Positions 1 through 8,267 of a DNA stretch of 64,000 nucleotides are shown here, piece after piece. Each line of letters starts with the position of its first letter. Within the stretch, counting starts at the first letter, position 1. The position numbers and the translations under genes are program-made. The stretch is taken from contig DKUO01000012.1 of the NCBI GenBank assembly GCA_002490705.1, forward strand, positions 29,818-93,817, in the 5' to 3' direction. The notes under the pieces are model-generated. The model saw nothing but the letters and a program-made list of their open reading frames with translations, had not been told where the DNA came from and did not search any database. The stretch is from Lachnospiraceae bacterium UBA7202. Its GTDB lineage: Bacteria; Bacillota; Clostridia; Lachnospirales; Lachnospiraceae.

Positions 1-58
1 CTGATGGGAAGGAAATATGCTTTAAGGTGGTACTGTAAATTGAATAGAGTATAAAGGG

Positions 59-83
59 AATGCCAGCTCTGTCTGGCATTTTC
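59..83 (+). terminator. Intrinsic terminator of a gene left of the window
   Basis: AATGCCAG (59-66) pairs with CTGGCATT (73-80) around a 6-nt loop and is followed by TT. It most likely ends a transcript entering from the left. No coding sequence was recognised between the window start and position 237. Confidence 0.6.
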
Positions 84-237
84 ACGTTTTGTTCATCAAA
101 AAAACACATCTGATTTTAAGTACATTTCAGGGAAGTCTCCTATACTTTACCATGTTTCAGAAAGAATATTTATGTTTGTTTTCGATGGAAGCGTAAGGAC
201 GGAACAGACAGAAGCAACAGAGAAAGGAGAAAAGCGG

Positions 238-930
238 GTGAATCAGAAAGAAACATTCCGGCATGAATTGAAATACCGCATCAGCTTTGCGCAGTATATG
301 GAGCTGAGGAGCCGTCTACAGACAGTGATGCAAAACGACATACATACAGGCGCGGACGGCAGATATTTGATACGGAGCATTTATTTTGACAATTATATGG
401 ATAAAGCTCTGCGGGAAAAGACGGACGGTGTTGCCAGACGGGAAAAATTCAGGATCAGATATTACAATGACGATTTTTCTTATCTCACGTTGGAAAAGAA
501 GATAAAGGATGACGATTTGTGCATGAAAATCGACGCGCGGATTTCGGAGAGCATGTGCAGAGAATTGTTGGAAGGCAGAATAGAGTGGATGATAGAACAT
601 TCCGAGCCGCTGGTGAGGGAGCTGTATGCGAAAATGCGCTATCAGATGCTTCGTCCGAGAGTGTTGGTATCTTATATGCGCGAGCCTTATATTTATCAGG
701 CGGGGAACGTGCGGATTACCTTTGATTTTGATATTCGGACGACCCTGTACCATAGGGATTTTTTGGAGGAGAGAGTTATAGATATAGACACGGCAAAAGA
801 GCCGCAGGACATGATACTGGAAGTGAAATACAACGCCTTTCTTCCGGAGATGATACGACGGCTTATTCAGACAAATACACTGCGCCAAACGGCGTTTTCA
901 AAGTATGAGGCGTGTAGACGGTTCGGTTAA
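238..930 (+). CDS. VTC domain (polyphosphate polymerase-like) protein
   Basis: This protein of about 230 residues matches the VTC catalytic domain, the tunnel fold that makes polyphosphate from ATP in yeast vacuoles. Visible landmarks are HELKY near residue 9, a YFD motif, the basic strand KFRIRYY, LTLEKKIK, RITFD and the C-terminal ILEVKY, which fit the charged tunnel lining. The GTG at 238 is preferred because AGAAAGGAG lies just upstream; an earlier ATG at 172 has no such site. It is followed after 17 bp by a DUF4956 gene and then cotH, a recurrent bacterial trio. The fold call is fairly secure. The product made in bacteria, whether polyphosphate or another modification linked to CotH, is inference. 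Confidence 0.8.
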   Translation: MNQKETFRHELKYRISFAQYMELRSRLQTVMQNDIHTGADGRYLIRSIYFDNYMDKALREKTDGVARREKFRIRYYNDDFSYLTLEKKIKDDDLCMKIDARISESMCRELLEGRIEWMIEHSEPLVRELYAKMRYQMLRPRVLVSYMREPYIYQAGNVRITFDFDIRTTLYHRDFLEERVIDIDTAKEPQDMILEVKYNAFLPEMIRRLIQTNTLRQTAFSKYEACRRFG

Positions 931-947
931 AAAGGAGGAAAAGAGAA

Positions 948-1619
948 ATGACATTTAATGATGTTTTTAAATCAAGCTTTTTGGAGAATGTGACGCAATT
1001 TTCGGCGGTTGATACCCTGATCGGAATGCTTTTTGCGATTGTCATCAGCCTGTTTATTTTTGTGGTTTATAAAAAGACTTTCAATGGTGTAATGTATTCA
1101 TCCGGGTTTGCGTTGACTCTGGTGGGACTTTCGCTTGTGACGACCTTGGTGATTATGGCGGTGACATCCAATGTGGTGCTCTCCCTCGGTATGGTGGGCG
1201 CGCTTTCCATTGTCCGTTTTCGGGCGGCGATCAAGGAACCGATCGAGATTGTGTATCTGTTTTGGTCAATTGCGGCGGGGATTGTCATCGGCGCGGGCAT
1301 GATTCCGCTGGCGGTAATCGGTTCTGCGATCATTGGTGTAATCCTGATTCTCTTTGCCAATCGGAGGATGCATGAGAATCCTTATATTTTGATCCTAAAC
1401 TGCGTGAATGAACAGGCGGAGAATACGGCGACACAGATGGCGCAGAGGGTGCTGAAAAGGTTTCTGGTAAAATCCAAGACGGTGAGCGGTGGCGGCATCG
1501 AATTGACGGCGGAAGTACGCTTGAAGGATGCGGCGACCTCTTTTGTCAACGATATGCAAGGCATTGAGGGCGTAAACCATGTTACGCTGGTAAGTTATAA
1601 CGGTGAGTATATGTCTTAA
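948..1619 (+). CDS. DUF4956 membrane protein
   Basis: A 223-residue protein with four to five hydrophobic segments in residues 22-130 and a soluble C-terminal part of about 90 residues. The segment VGALSIVRFR just after the second membrane stretch is typical of the DUF4956 family, whose role is unknown. AAAGGAGG sits just before the ATG. Its position between the VTC-domain gene and cotH, with 14-17 bp gaps, suggests a membrane partner of these two enzymes. The cytosolic tail could be a regulatory or ligand-binding domain; that part is guesswork. Confidence 0.8.
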   Translation: MTFNDVFKSSFLENVTQFSAVDTLIGMLFAIVISLFIFVVYKKTFNGVMYSSGFALTLVGLSLVTTLVIMAVTSNVVLSLGMVGALSIVRFRAAIKEPIEIVYLFWSIAAGIVIGAGMIPLAVIGSAIIGVILILFANRRMHENPYILILNCVNEQAENTATQMAQRVLKRFLVKSKTVSGGGIELTAEVRLKDAATSFVNDMQGIEGVNHVTLVSYNGEYMS

Positions 1620-1633
1620 CAAAGGGGGCATTT

Positions 1634-3163
1634 ATGATTTCCTATAAACATATTACGAAGATTGTCTGTGCGCTGATGGCTGTTGCAGTAGTTTTCTGCT
1701 TCTGGTCAATGGCACATGCGCAGGAGGCGGTGGAGACGTTGGGCAGTGTTAGCGTGTCGATGGCATATGAGTCGGCATTGTTTGGTACGGATGAACCGAT
1801 ACAGATTGATATCCGGATGGCACAGGAAGAATGGGAGGAGATGCTGGACACTGCTACAGCTGAGGAATATCACTCCTGCGACGTGTTGATCAATGACCAG
1901 CAGATATGTAATGTCGGAGTCCGCCCGAAAGGGAATACCAGTCTGTCGGCAATCGCTTCAGATCCCGACACGGACAGATTCAGTTTGAAACTGGAATTTG
2001 ACCATTATGTGGAAGGACAGACTTGCCTCGGACTCGACAAATTAATCTTAAACAACAATTACGCGGATGCCACCAACATGAAAGAGGCAGTGGTCTATGA
2101 TATGTATCAGTATCTGGGAGCGGACGCATCCCTGTATAACTATGCCGAAATATCAGTGAACGGGGAATATCTGGGCGTGTACCTTGCTTTGGAGGCTGTG
2201 GAAGAGAGCTTCCTTCTGCGAAATTACGGAACCGGGGACGGCGAACTGTATAAGCCTGACAGCATGAATATGGGAGACAGTTCCAAGCGTGGAGATTTTG
2301 ACGGACAGCCGCCGCAGCCCGGAGAAAACAGGAAACCGCCGGACAGGAAGACCATGCCGGGCGGCGGTCCTTCTATGGGCGGCGGAAACGGAGCAGATCT
2401 CAACTATGCTGATGATGAGCTTTCCAGTTATTCCGACATATGGGACGGCGAGGTGACAAATACGGGTAAAGCGGATCACAGAAGGGTGGTTACGGCTCTC
2501 AGGAATATCAGCGAGGGAACGAATCTTGAGAAATATCTGGATGTGGACAATATACTGAAATATATGGCCGTACATGTATTTTCTGTGAATCTGGACAGTC
2601 TTTCCGGAAACATGGCGCATAACTATTATTTGTATGAATATAACGGTATGTTAAATATTCTTCCATGGGATTACAACCTTTCCTTTGGCGGCATGAACCA
2701 GGAACCGGATAGTAATGCGTCGCAAGTAGTGAACGATGCAGTGGACACACCCTTTCAGATGACGGCTTTTTTTGACGCTCTCTTAGAAAATGAGGAATAT
2801 CGTTCGCGCTATCACGAGTATTTGAGGGAGCTTTCGCAGGAGTACGTTCTGGGTGGAAGATTTCAAGAGGTTTATCAGAGAATACGGGGGCAAATTGACA
2901 CTTTGGTAGAAACAGATCCTATTGCGCTTTATTCCTATGAAGAATATGAGGCAGGGGCGGAAATGCTGTATCGGACGGTGATGCTGCGTGCGGAAAGCGT
3001 CAACGGACAAATTGGCGGAACTATTCCGGCGACAGACGAGGCGCAGCGGACGGACGCTGCTGATCTGGTGGACGCGTCAGAAATTGATATTTCTGTTATG
3101 GGAGTGATGAATATGGGAAAAAGGGCGGAACAGAAAAGCGTGAGAGCAGAGGATAGGAGGTAA
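1634..3163 (+). CDS. CotH kinase family protein, secreted
   Basis: A 509-residue exported protein. The N-terminus has a signal peptide with a likely cut after AHA near residue 29. The CotH fold follows: LDKLILNNNYAD near residue 135, SVNGEYLGVYLALE, and PWDYNLSFGG, which carries the Asp expected to bind metal-ATP. A Gly/Pro-rich insertion of about 40 residues (roughly 215-255) interrupts the domain. In Bacillus, CotH is an atypical protein kinase that phosphorylates spore coat proteins. This copy has a signal peptide, so it probably acts on cell-surface or exported targets instead. It is the last gene of the VTC-DUF4956-CotH set. Confidence 0.85.
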   Translation: MISYKHITKIVCALMAVAVVFCFWSMAHAQEAVETLGSVSVSMAYESALFGTDEPIQIDIRMAQEEWEEMLDTATAEEYHSCDVLINDQQICNVGVRPKGNTSLSAIASDPDTDRFSLKLEFDHYVEGQTCLGLDKLILNNNYADATNMKEAVVYDMYQYLGADASLYNYAEISVNGEYLGVYLALEAVEESFLLRNYGTGDGELYKPDSMNMGDSSKRGDFDGQPPQPGENRKPPDRKTMPGGGPSMGGGNGADLNYADDELSSYSDIWDGEVTNTGKADHRRVVTALRNISEGTNLEKYLDVDNILKYMAVHVFSVNLDSLSGNMAHNYYLYEYNGMLNILPWDYNLSFGGMNQEPDSNASQVVNDAVDTPFQMTAFFDALLENEEYRSRYHEYLRELSQEYVLGGRFQEVYQRIRGQIDTLVETDPIALYSYEEYEAGAEMLYRTVMLRAESVNGQIGGTIPATDEAQRTDAADLVDASEIDISVMGVMNMGKRAEQKSVRAEDRR

Positions 3164-3225
3164 ACATATTATATTGGGAATTTCATAGAATGAAAGTAAG
3201 AAAATGATATTCTGTGGGAGTTTTC

Positions 3226-3885
3226 ATGTTAAATTATATTTGGGCATTTATGATTCTGATCGGTGTTGTGTATGGCGCTTTCACCGGAAGGATGGCGGAG
3301 GTGACAAACGCGGCTCTGGATTCCGCGGGGGATGCGGTATCTCTGTGTATCACCATGATCGGGGTGATGGCGCTGTGGGTGGGGCTTATGGAGATTGCGC
3401 AAAAGTCCGGTCTGATAGCAAAGCTGACGAAAGGGATACAACCCTTCATCAGCTTTCTTTTTCCTCGGATTCCCAAGGGCCATCCCGCCAGGGAATACAT
3501 TGCCACGAATCTGATCGCCAATGTGCTGGGGCTTGGATGGGCCTGCACCCCTGCGGGTTTGAAGGCGATGGAGGAGTTGGCGAAGCTGGAAGCGGAGAGA
3601 GGGACGCCGGGATATGGGAGTGCCGGCAGTGAAACCCACGGGACGGAGTCGGCAGCAGGAAGGGAGAAGAAAGGGCGTATCGCCAGCAATGAGATGTGTA
3701 CGTTTTTAATTCTGAATATTTCTTCTTTGCAGTTAATTCCTGTCAATATGATTGCTTACCGCAGCCAGTACGGCAGTGTGAATCCCGCGGGAATCATTGC
3801 GCCGGCGATTGTGGCGACATTTGTAAGTACGGCTGTGGCGGTGGTGTATTGTAAGGGGAAGGACAGGAAGCGAAATAAAACCTGA
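3226..3885 (+). CDS. spmA: Spore maturation protein A
   Basis: A 219-residue multi-span protein with the nucleoside-recognition ('Gate') domain of SpmA. YIATNLIANVLGLGWACTPAG (here about residues 87-107) is the family hallmark, and another conserved block begins at LILNISSLQLIP. SpmA and SpmB act together in forespore core dehydration and heat resistance. The ATG at 3226 has GGGAG five bases upstream and is preferred to the GTG at 3214. A hydrophilic insertion rich in Gly/Glu/Arg (about residues 115-145) splits the domain. The expected partner spmB is not next to it but about 30 kb away at 33688. Confidence 0.88.
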   Translation: MLNYIWAFMILIGVVYGAFTGRMAEVTNAALDSAGDAVSLCITMIGVMALWVGLMEIAQKSGLIAKLTKGIQPFISFLFPRIPKGHPAREYIATNLIANVLGLGWACTPAGLKAMEELAKLEAERGTPGYGSAGSETHGTESAAGREKKGRIASNEMCTFLILNISSLQLIPVNMIAYRSQYGSVNPAGIIAPAIVATFVSTAVAVVYCKGKDRKRNKT

Positions 3886-3952
3886 GATAGAAGCGCTGTG
3901 TCCACGCTCCGTTTCCTGCATAGAATAAAGCAAAAGCCTACAGGAAAATTCT

Positions 3953-5092
3953 ATGGAAATTTATGTGGTAAAATCAGGAGATACGGTAGACTCCATTGCC
4001 GAGAGCCATGGAGTTACGGTATCTTCTATTATTTATAACAATCAGCTTGTCGCCCCCTATCCTCTGGCGGTCGGGCAGGCGCTTCTGTTATCTTCTGGGG
4101 AGACTTCTGCGCCTTCCTATCCCGCATGGGTGAACGGCTACGCTTACCCTTTTATTCGGCGGGACGTCTTAGACGAAACGCTTCCGTTTCTGTCTTCCCT
4201 GTCCGTTTTTTCTTACGGCTTTACCACGGAGGGGGAGTTGGTTCCGCCGACGATCGACGATACTTTTATGATTGAGGCGGCGCTCATGCAGGGAGTGCGC
4301 CCGGTTCTCACCCTGACGCCGCTTGGGCCGGACGGAAACTTCAATAACTTTCTGATAACCGCTGTGGTAAATAATCAGGAGGCAAAAGACAATCTTCTCA
4401 ACAATCTACTGACAACCGTGCGGGAAAAGAACTTTCAGGGAGTGGATATTGACTTTGAGTACATCCGTCCTGAGGATCGGGTTCCCTTTGCCGATTTTGT
4501 GGCGGATGTCAGAAATTTTCTTTCGCCCTACGGATATCATGTCTCAGTGGCATTGGCGCCAAAGACCTCCGATACGCAGGCGGGACTGCTCTATGAGGGG
4601 AAGGATTATGCGCTTCTGGGAGAAGCTGCCGACAGTGTTCTGCTTATGACCTATGAGTGGGGGTATACTTACGGTCCGCCCATGGCTGTTGCTCCTGTCA
4701 ATCAGGTACGGCGGGTGGTGGAATATGCTGTCACGCGCATCACACCCTCCAAAATTGATTTGGGCATTCCAAACTACGGTTATGACTGGACGCTGCCTTT
4801 TGTGCAGGGATCTTCTCGGGCAACTACCGTCAGCAATCTTGATGCCGTGCGGATTGCCATAGAGGCCGGCGTCCCCATTCAGTTCGATGAAGTCGCCATG
4901 TCACCCTTTTTTCAATACGAAAAGGAAGGGCAGCTTCATGAGGTGTGGTTTGAGGATGTAAGAAGCTATCAGGCAAAATTTTCTCTGATACCGGAGTACG
5001 GCCTGCGCGGGATGGGGTATTGGCAGATCATGAGATTCTTCCGCCCAAACTGGCTGCTGCTTGCGGATACGTTTCAGATTCAGAAGCCTTGA
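3953..5092 (+). CDS. LysM-GH18 spore cortex hydrolase, SleL/YaaH type
   Basis: A 379-residue protein with one LysM peptidoglycan-binding module (residues 1-47, beginning YVVKSGDTVDSIAE) and a glycoside hydrolase 18 barrel. The catalytic motif GVDIDFEY places the acid at E169, with D165 and D167 on the same strand. It lacks a signal peptide, like the forespore- or mother-cell-made SleL/YaaH enzymes, which are N-acetylglucosaminidases of cortex fragments during germination. Bacillus YaaH carries two LysM modules; only one is present here. Its place after spmA fits a sporulation role. A related non-spore GH18 activity cannot be excluded. Confidence 0.8.
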   Translation: MEIYVVKSGDTVDSIAESHGVTVSSIIYNNQLVAPYPLAVGQALLLSSGETSAPSYPAWVNGYAYPFIRRDVLDETLPFLSSLSVFSYGFTTEGELVPPTIDDTFMIEAALMQGVRPVLTLTPLGPDGNFNNFLITAVVNNQEAKDNLLNNLLTTVREKNFQGVDIDFEYIRPEDRVPFADFVADVRNFLSPYGYHVSVALAPKTSDTQAGLLYEGKDYALLGEAADSVLLMTYEWGYTYGPPMAVAPVNQVRRVVEYAVTRITPSKIDLGIPNYGYDWTLPFVQGSSRATTVSNLDAVRIAIEAGVPIQFDEVAMSPFFQYEKEGQLHEVWFEDVRSYQAKFSLIPEYGLRGMGYWQIMRFFRPNWLLLADTFQIQKP

Positions 5093-5171
5093 CAGGAGTT
5101 AAACGCAGCGGAAAGGGTGTTGAGAGCTGTTCTCTTTTGCGGTATATTTATAAAAAGGGAGGGCACTTGAT

Positions 5172-6077
5172 ATGACAACACCGCATTGTTTTTCTTCTCT
5201 GGAAAGCGCTTTATGCGCACTTTTTGGTGAAGGGATAAAAGTCGAAACCGCCAGCCGGATATCCGGCGGCGATATCAATGAAGTGTATGGACTGACGCTT
5301 ACGGACGGTAAGTGTATTTTCATGAAAGCAAATAAAAAGGAAAACGGCTCCCTTTTTACGGCGGAGGCGGCAGGGCTTGACGCCATTGCACAAACGAAAA
5401 CGATTGGCACACCGCAAATTCTCGGCGTCGGAACCGATGAGGAGAGAGGGGGATTTTCCTTTTTACTGCTGGAATTTATCTCCGGCAAAAGCCGCAGCAA
5501 GAATTATTGGGAGGATTTTGCAAGACAGTTGTCCGAAATGCACCGGGCGGAGACAGCGGGATTGGTTTCGGGTGGGAAATATGGATTTCGTTGCGATAAC
5601 TATATTGGCAGGCATAGTCAGGTCAATACGGGATATGAAAGCTGGACAGGCTTTTTCCGTGACTGCCGTCTGGAACCGCAGTTTCGGGATGCCGCCCGAT
5701 ATTTTGACAAAGAGGAGTGGAAAAGGATCACCCGATTACTTGATCGGATTGATGAGATCCTTGTAGAACCGGAATATCCGTCCTTACTGCACGGTGATTT
5801 GTGGGGAGGAAATGTGATTGTGGGAAACGACGGCGCAGCATGGCTGATTGATCCGGCGGTCTATGTGGGACATGCCGAAGCGGACCTTGCCATGACAGAA
5901 CTGTTCGGGGGATTTCCGCCGATTTTTTATGATGCTTATAAGGAGGCGGCACCTTTACAGCCGGGGTATGAACGCCGCCGGGACGTATATAATCTTTACC
6001 ACCTGTTAAACCATCTGAACCTGTTTGGGAGGATGTATCTTCCGGAAGTGAAACATACAATAAGCCGGACTCTTTAG
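5172..6077 (+). CDS. Fructosamine kinase family protein
   Basis: A 301-residue cytosolic kinase of the fructosamine-3-kinase/ketosamine kinase family. The catalytic loop LLHGDLWGGN has H207 and the base D209, and WLIDPAVYVGHAEADLA holds the metal-binding Asp. These enzymes phosphorylate fructosamines on glycated amines or proteins, destabilising the adduct and so repairing glycation. GGGAGGG precedes the ATG by about 8 bases. The gene stands alone, convergent with ldh and separated from it by a shared terminator that overlaps its stop. The length is close to the family norm. Confidence 0.82.
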   Translation: MTTPHCFSSLESALCALFGEGIKVETASRISGGDINEVYGLTLTDGKCIFMKANKKENGSLFTAEAAGLDAIAQTKTIGTPQILGVGTDEERGGFSFLLLEFISGKSRSKNYWEDFARQLSEMHRAETAGLVSGGKYGFRCDNYIGRHSQVNTGYESWTGFFRDCRLEPQFRDAARYFDKEEWKRITRLLDRIDEILVEPEYPSLLHGDLWGGNVIVGNDGAAWLIDPAVYVGHAEADLAMTELFGGFPPIFYDAYKEAAPLQPGYERRRDVYNLYHLLNHLNLFGRMYLPEVKHTISRTL

Positions 6078-6097
6078 CGAAGCGTCCGGCTTTTAAA
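6062..6097. terminator. Bidirectional terminator between fructosamine kinase and ldh
   Basis: AAGCCGGAC (6062-6070) pairs with GTCCGGCTT (6084-6092). T-rich flanks on both sides let it serve both convergent genes. It overlaps the TAG stop of the kinase gene. Confidence 0.75.
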
Positions 6098-6104
6098 CCT
6101 GTCT

Positions 6105-7082
6105 TTATTCGTTTTTTAAAGATTCCTGATGAATCGCCATGATTTTATCCGTGTATTCGCGAATCAGTTTCGTGGATTCTTTGAAGCGTGCCAGCTCTCC
6201 CGGCGTCATGTGAATTTCCAAAACGTCGGAGGCGCCCGTTCTGTTAAGAATGGTGGGAACGCCCGCGTAGACATTGGTTTCTCCATACTCGCCTTCCAAC
6301 AAAGTGGAGACGGGAACGATGCGGTTTTCATCGTCCAGAATCGCCTTGATGATACCTGCGCAGGCCGTGGCTATGCCATAGTAAGTAGTGCCCTTCCGGT
6401 TGAGAATTTCCCAGCCTTCCTGCGTTGTTTTGTAGCGCAGGTCTTCTAAATCGACGTCGCCGACCAGCTCTTTATTATCAGCAATCACGTCATAAAAAGG
6501 CTTGCCGGCCACCGTTACCGTGGACCAGGGAACCATCTGAGAATCTCCGTGTTCTCCCATGGAATAGGCGTGGACGCTCCGCGGGTCTACTTTGGTGAGT
6601 TGTGCGATCATATTTTGCAGTCTGGCGGAATCAATCGCCGTGCCTGTGCCGATGACCTGATTTTTTGGAAGACCGGACAGGAAATGAACGTAGTGTGTTA
6701 TGATATCTACCGGATTGGAGATCACAAGAAAGATGCCGTCAAAACCGCTCTGCATTATGGGATCCACAATGGACTTACAGATTTTGGCGCTGAGTTCCAG
6801 CGTATCCAGACGGGTCTGTCCCTGTTTGGGCGGTGCGCCTGCCGTAATGACTATGATATCTACGTCGCCGCAGTCGCTGTAATCTCCTGTGTATACTTTT
6901 ACATTTTTATTCAAATATTCTATACAGTCTTGCAAATCGAGCATTTCCCCGTAAGCCCGTTCCTTGTTGATGTCTATCATCATGACCTCATCACAGATGC
7001 CCTGTGTGATCAGACTGAATGCTGTGGTGGAGCCCACCAGGCCGCAGCCGACGATAGCAACTTTTCTCTTTACAATTTTCAT
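6105..7082 (-). CDS. ldh: L-lactate dehydrogenase
   Basis: A 325-residue enzyme reducing pyruvate to L-lactate with NADH. The N-terminal Rossmann fold starts at VAIVGCGLVGST. The acidic residue at the end of the second strand is D in MMIDINKERA. The coenzyme loop ITAGAPPKQGQTR and the catalytic SMGEHGDS histidine segment are intact. The substrate-loop Arg after Gln in KQGQTR points to lactate rather than malate. The ATG at 7082 is chosen because AAAGGAGG precedes it; a 23-residue upstream extension has no family likeness. It is monocistronic, between two terminator regions. Confidence 0.92.
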   Translation of the reverse strand: MKIVKRKVAIVGCGLVGSTTAFSLITQGICDEVMMIDINKERAYGEMLDLQDCIEYLNKNVKVYTGDYSDCGDVDIIVITAGAPPKQGQTRLDTLELSAKICKSIVDPIMQSGFDGIFLVISNPVDIITHYVHFLSGLPKNQVIGTGTAIDSARLQNMIAQLTKVDPRSVHAYSMGEHGDSQMVPWSTVTVAGKPFYDVIADNKELVGDVDLEDLRYKTTQEGWEILNRKGTTYYGIATACAGIIKAILDDENRIVPVSTLLEGEYGETNVYAGVPTILNRTGASDVLEIHMTPGELARFKESTKLIREYTDKIMAIHQESLKNE

Positions 7083-7305
7083 AAAAATTCCTCCTTTTCC
7101 GGGTTTCAATCTGTTGAAAAAATAAAAAGGCCGTGACCCATCTGGCCGCAACCTCCTCGTTGTTCTTTTCTATGATATACGGAAAAAACGGGTTTGTCAA
7201 ATTTTACCTGAGGATGAAGAGAGTTAACACATTTTTGACGGTTTTATGGTAAAATAGGATTATCCGGAAACTGGAAGGATGAAAAATCGGAATCGGAGAA
7301 AGAGG

Positions 7306-7944
7306 ATGAAAAACGGAATTTGCTATGTGGTTGGCGCGGGCATCAATTATGGCCTCGATTTTTGCCCGGAAGCAGAGGATCTGGTGATCGCGGCAGACGC
7401 AGGGCTGTGTCACCTGGAAAAACAAGGCATTTTGGCGGATCTTGCCATCGGGGACTTTGATTCTCTCAAAAGCGTGCCAAAACATTTGCATACAATTATA
7501 TTAAATCCGGAGAAAGACGATACGGACATGCTGGCGGCGCTTCGCGAGGGCATAAAGGCAGGCTATGAAAACTTTCACATTTATTGCGGGACGGGCGGGC
7601 GGATCGACCATACGCTTGCCAATATACAGACGCTTGCCTGGCTGTCCGAAAACGGGATGCGGGGGCTTTTGTTTGACCAGGACAATATCATAACGGCAAT
7701 TACGGATGGGACGCTGTGTTTTGAGAAAGTTTCGGATGGTTACTTGTCGGTGTTTTCTCACACAACAAAGGCCGTTGGAGTATACCTGAGAGGATTAAAG
7801 TATGAGCTGAATGACGCGGTATTGACAAATACCTTTCCCCTCGGAACAAGCAATGAGTTTATTGGCAAGGAGAGTAGTATTTCCGTCCGGGAAGGGACTT
7901 TGGTTGTTGTTTTCCCCAGAGGAGTCCGGGAGAAAATGATTTAA
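7306..7944 (+). CDS. thiN: Thiamine pyrophosphokinase
   Basis: A 212-residue cytosolic enzyme converting thiamine and ATP to thiamine diphosphate and AMP. Family landmarks are IAADAGLCHL, GDFDSL, KDDTDMLAAL (metal and diphosphate binding) and GGRIDHTLAN. The ATG at 7306 has GGAG seven bases upstream; an ATG at 7279 touches its Shine-Dalgarno and is less likely. An extended -10 sequence, TGGTAAAAT (7247-7255), lies upstream. No TPP riboswitch was seen. It is the last gene before the recombinase cassette. Confidence 0.88.
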   Translation: MKNGICYVVGAGINYGLDFCPEAEDLVIAADAGLCHLEKQGILADLAIGDFDSLKSVPKHLHTIILNPEKDDTDMLAALREGIKAGYENFHIYCGTGGRIDHTLANIQTLAWLSENGMRGLLFDQDNIITAITDGTLCFEKVSDGYLSVFSHTTKAVGVYLRGLKYELNDAVLTNTFPLGTSNEFIGKESSISVREGTLVVVFPRGVREKMI

Positions 7945-7993
7945 AAAAACAGACATTAGCTATTGTATTCTTTGCAAGAGAACAATAAATAGA

Positions 7994-8021
7994 AAGCGGA
8001 GAGACTTTAATCTCTCCGCTT
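7994..8021. terminator. Hairpin after thiamine pyrophosphokinase
   Basis: AAGCGGAGAGA (7994-8004) pairs perfectly with TCTCTCCGCTT (8011-8021) around CTTTAA. It is followed by ATTTTAC rather than a long T run. It would end thiN transcripts and also insulate that gene from any leftward transcription out of the neighbouring recombinase cassette. Confidence 0.65.
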
Positions 8022-8040
8022 ATTTTACATGCTCATTTCT

Positions 8041-8067
8041 TTTCGCAAAACAGCCTATTTTGCGAAA
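8041..8067 (+). repeat. Left recombination site (inverted-arm core site)
   Basis: TTTCGCAAAA (8041-8050), spacer CAGCCTA (8051-8057), TTTTGCGAAA (8058-8067). The arms are perfect inverted copies. The right-hand site, read on the opposite strand, has the same spacer and 16 of 20 arm positions. The A+T-rich arms with no T run after them argue against a terminator. Confidence 0.65.
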
Positions 8068-8107
8068 AAATACAAATATAGAAAAAGAAATATGTACTGT
8101 AAACACT

Positions 8108-8135
8108 TTGATATATTACTCTTTTTTTATATAAA
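8108..8135 (+). promoter_or_regulatory. Candidate promoter of the recombinase gene
   Basis: TTGATA (8108-8113), 16-bp spacer, TATAAA (8130-8135), inside the cassette and pointing at the recombinase. An overlapping leftward candidate exists on the other strand: TTGATT (complement of 8136-8141), 17 bp, TAATAT (complement of 8113-8118). After inversion the leftward one would face the downstream secreted-protein operon. The region is very A+T-rich, so chance matches are possible. Confidence 0.4.
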
Positions 8136-8267
8136 AATCAATAGTTTTGGCTAAAAAATGTGTTCAAGGAGGATTTTACAGGTAGCAGCGGCTCTTGTTT
8201 TGTGCTCCTGAGATTAAAATTTATGTTTTTAGCCGTCAAAAAAAACGTCAAAAGAAAGGAGTTTGTT

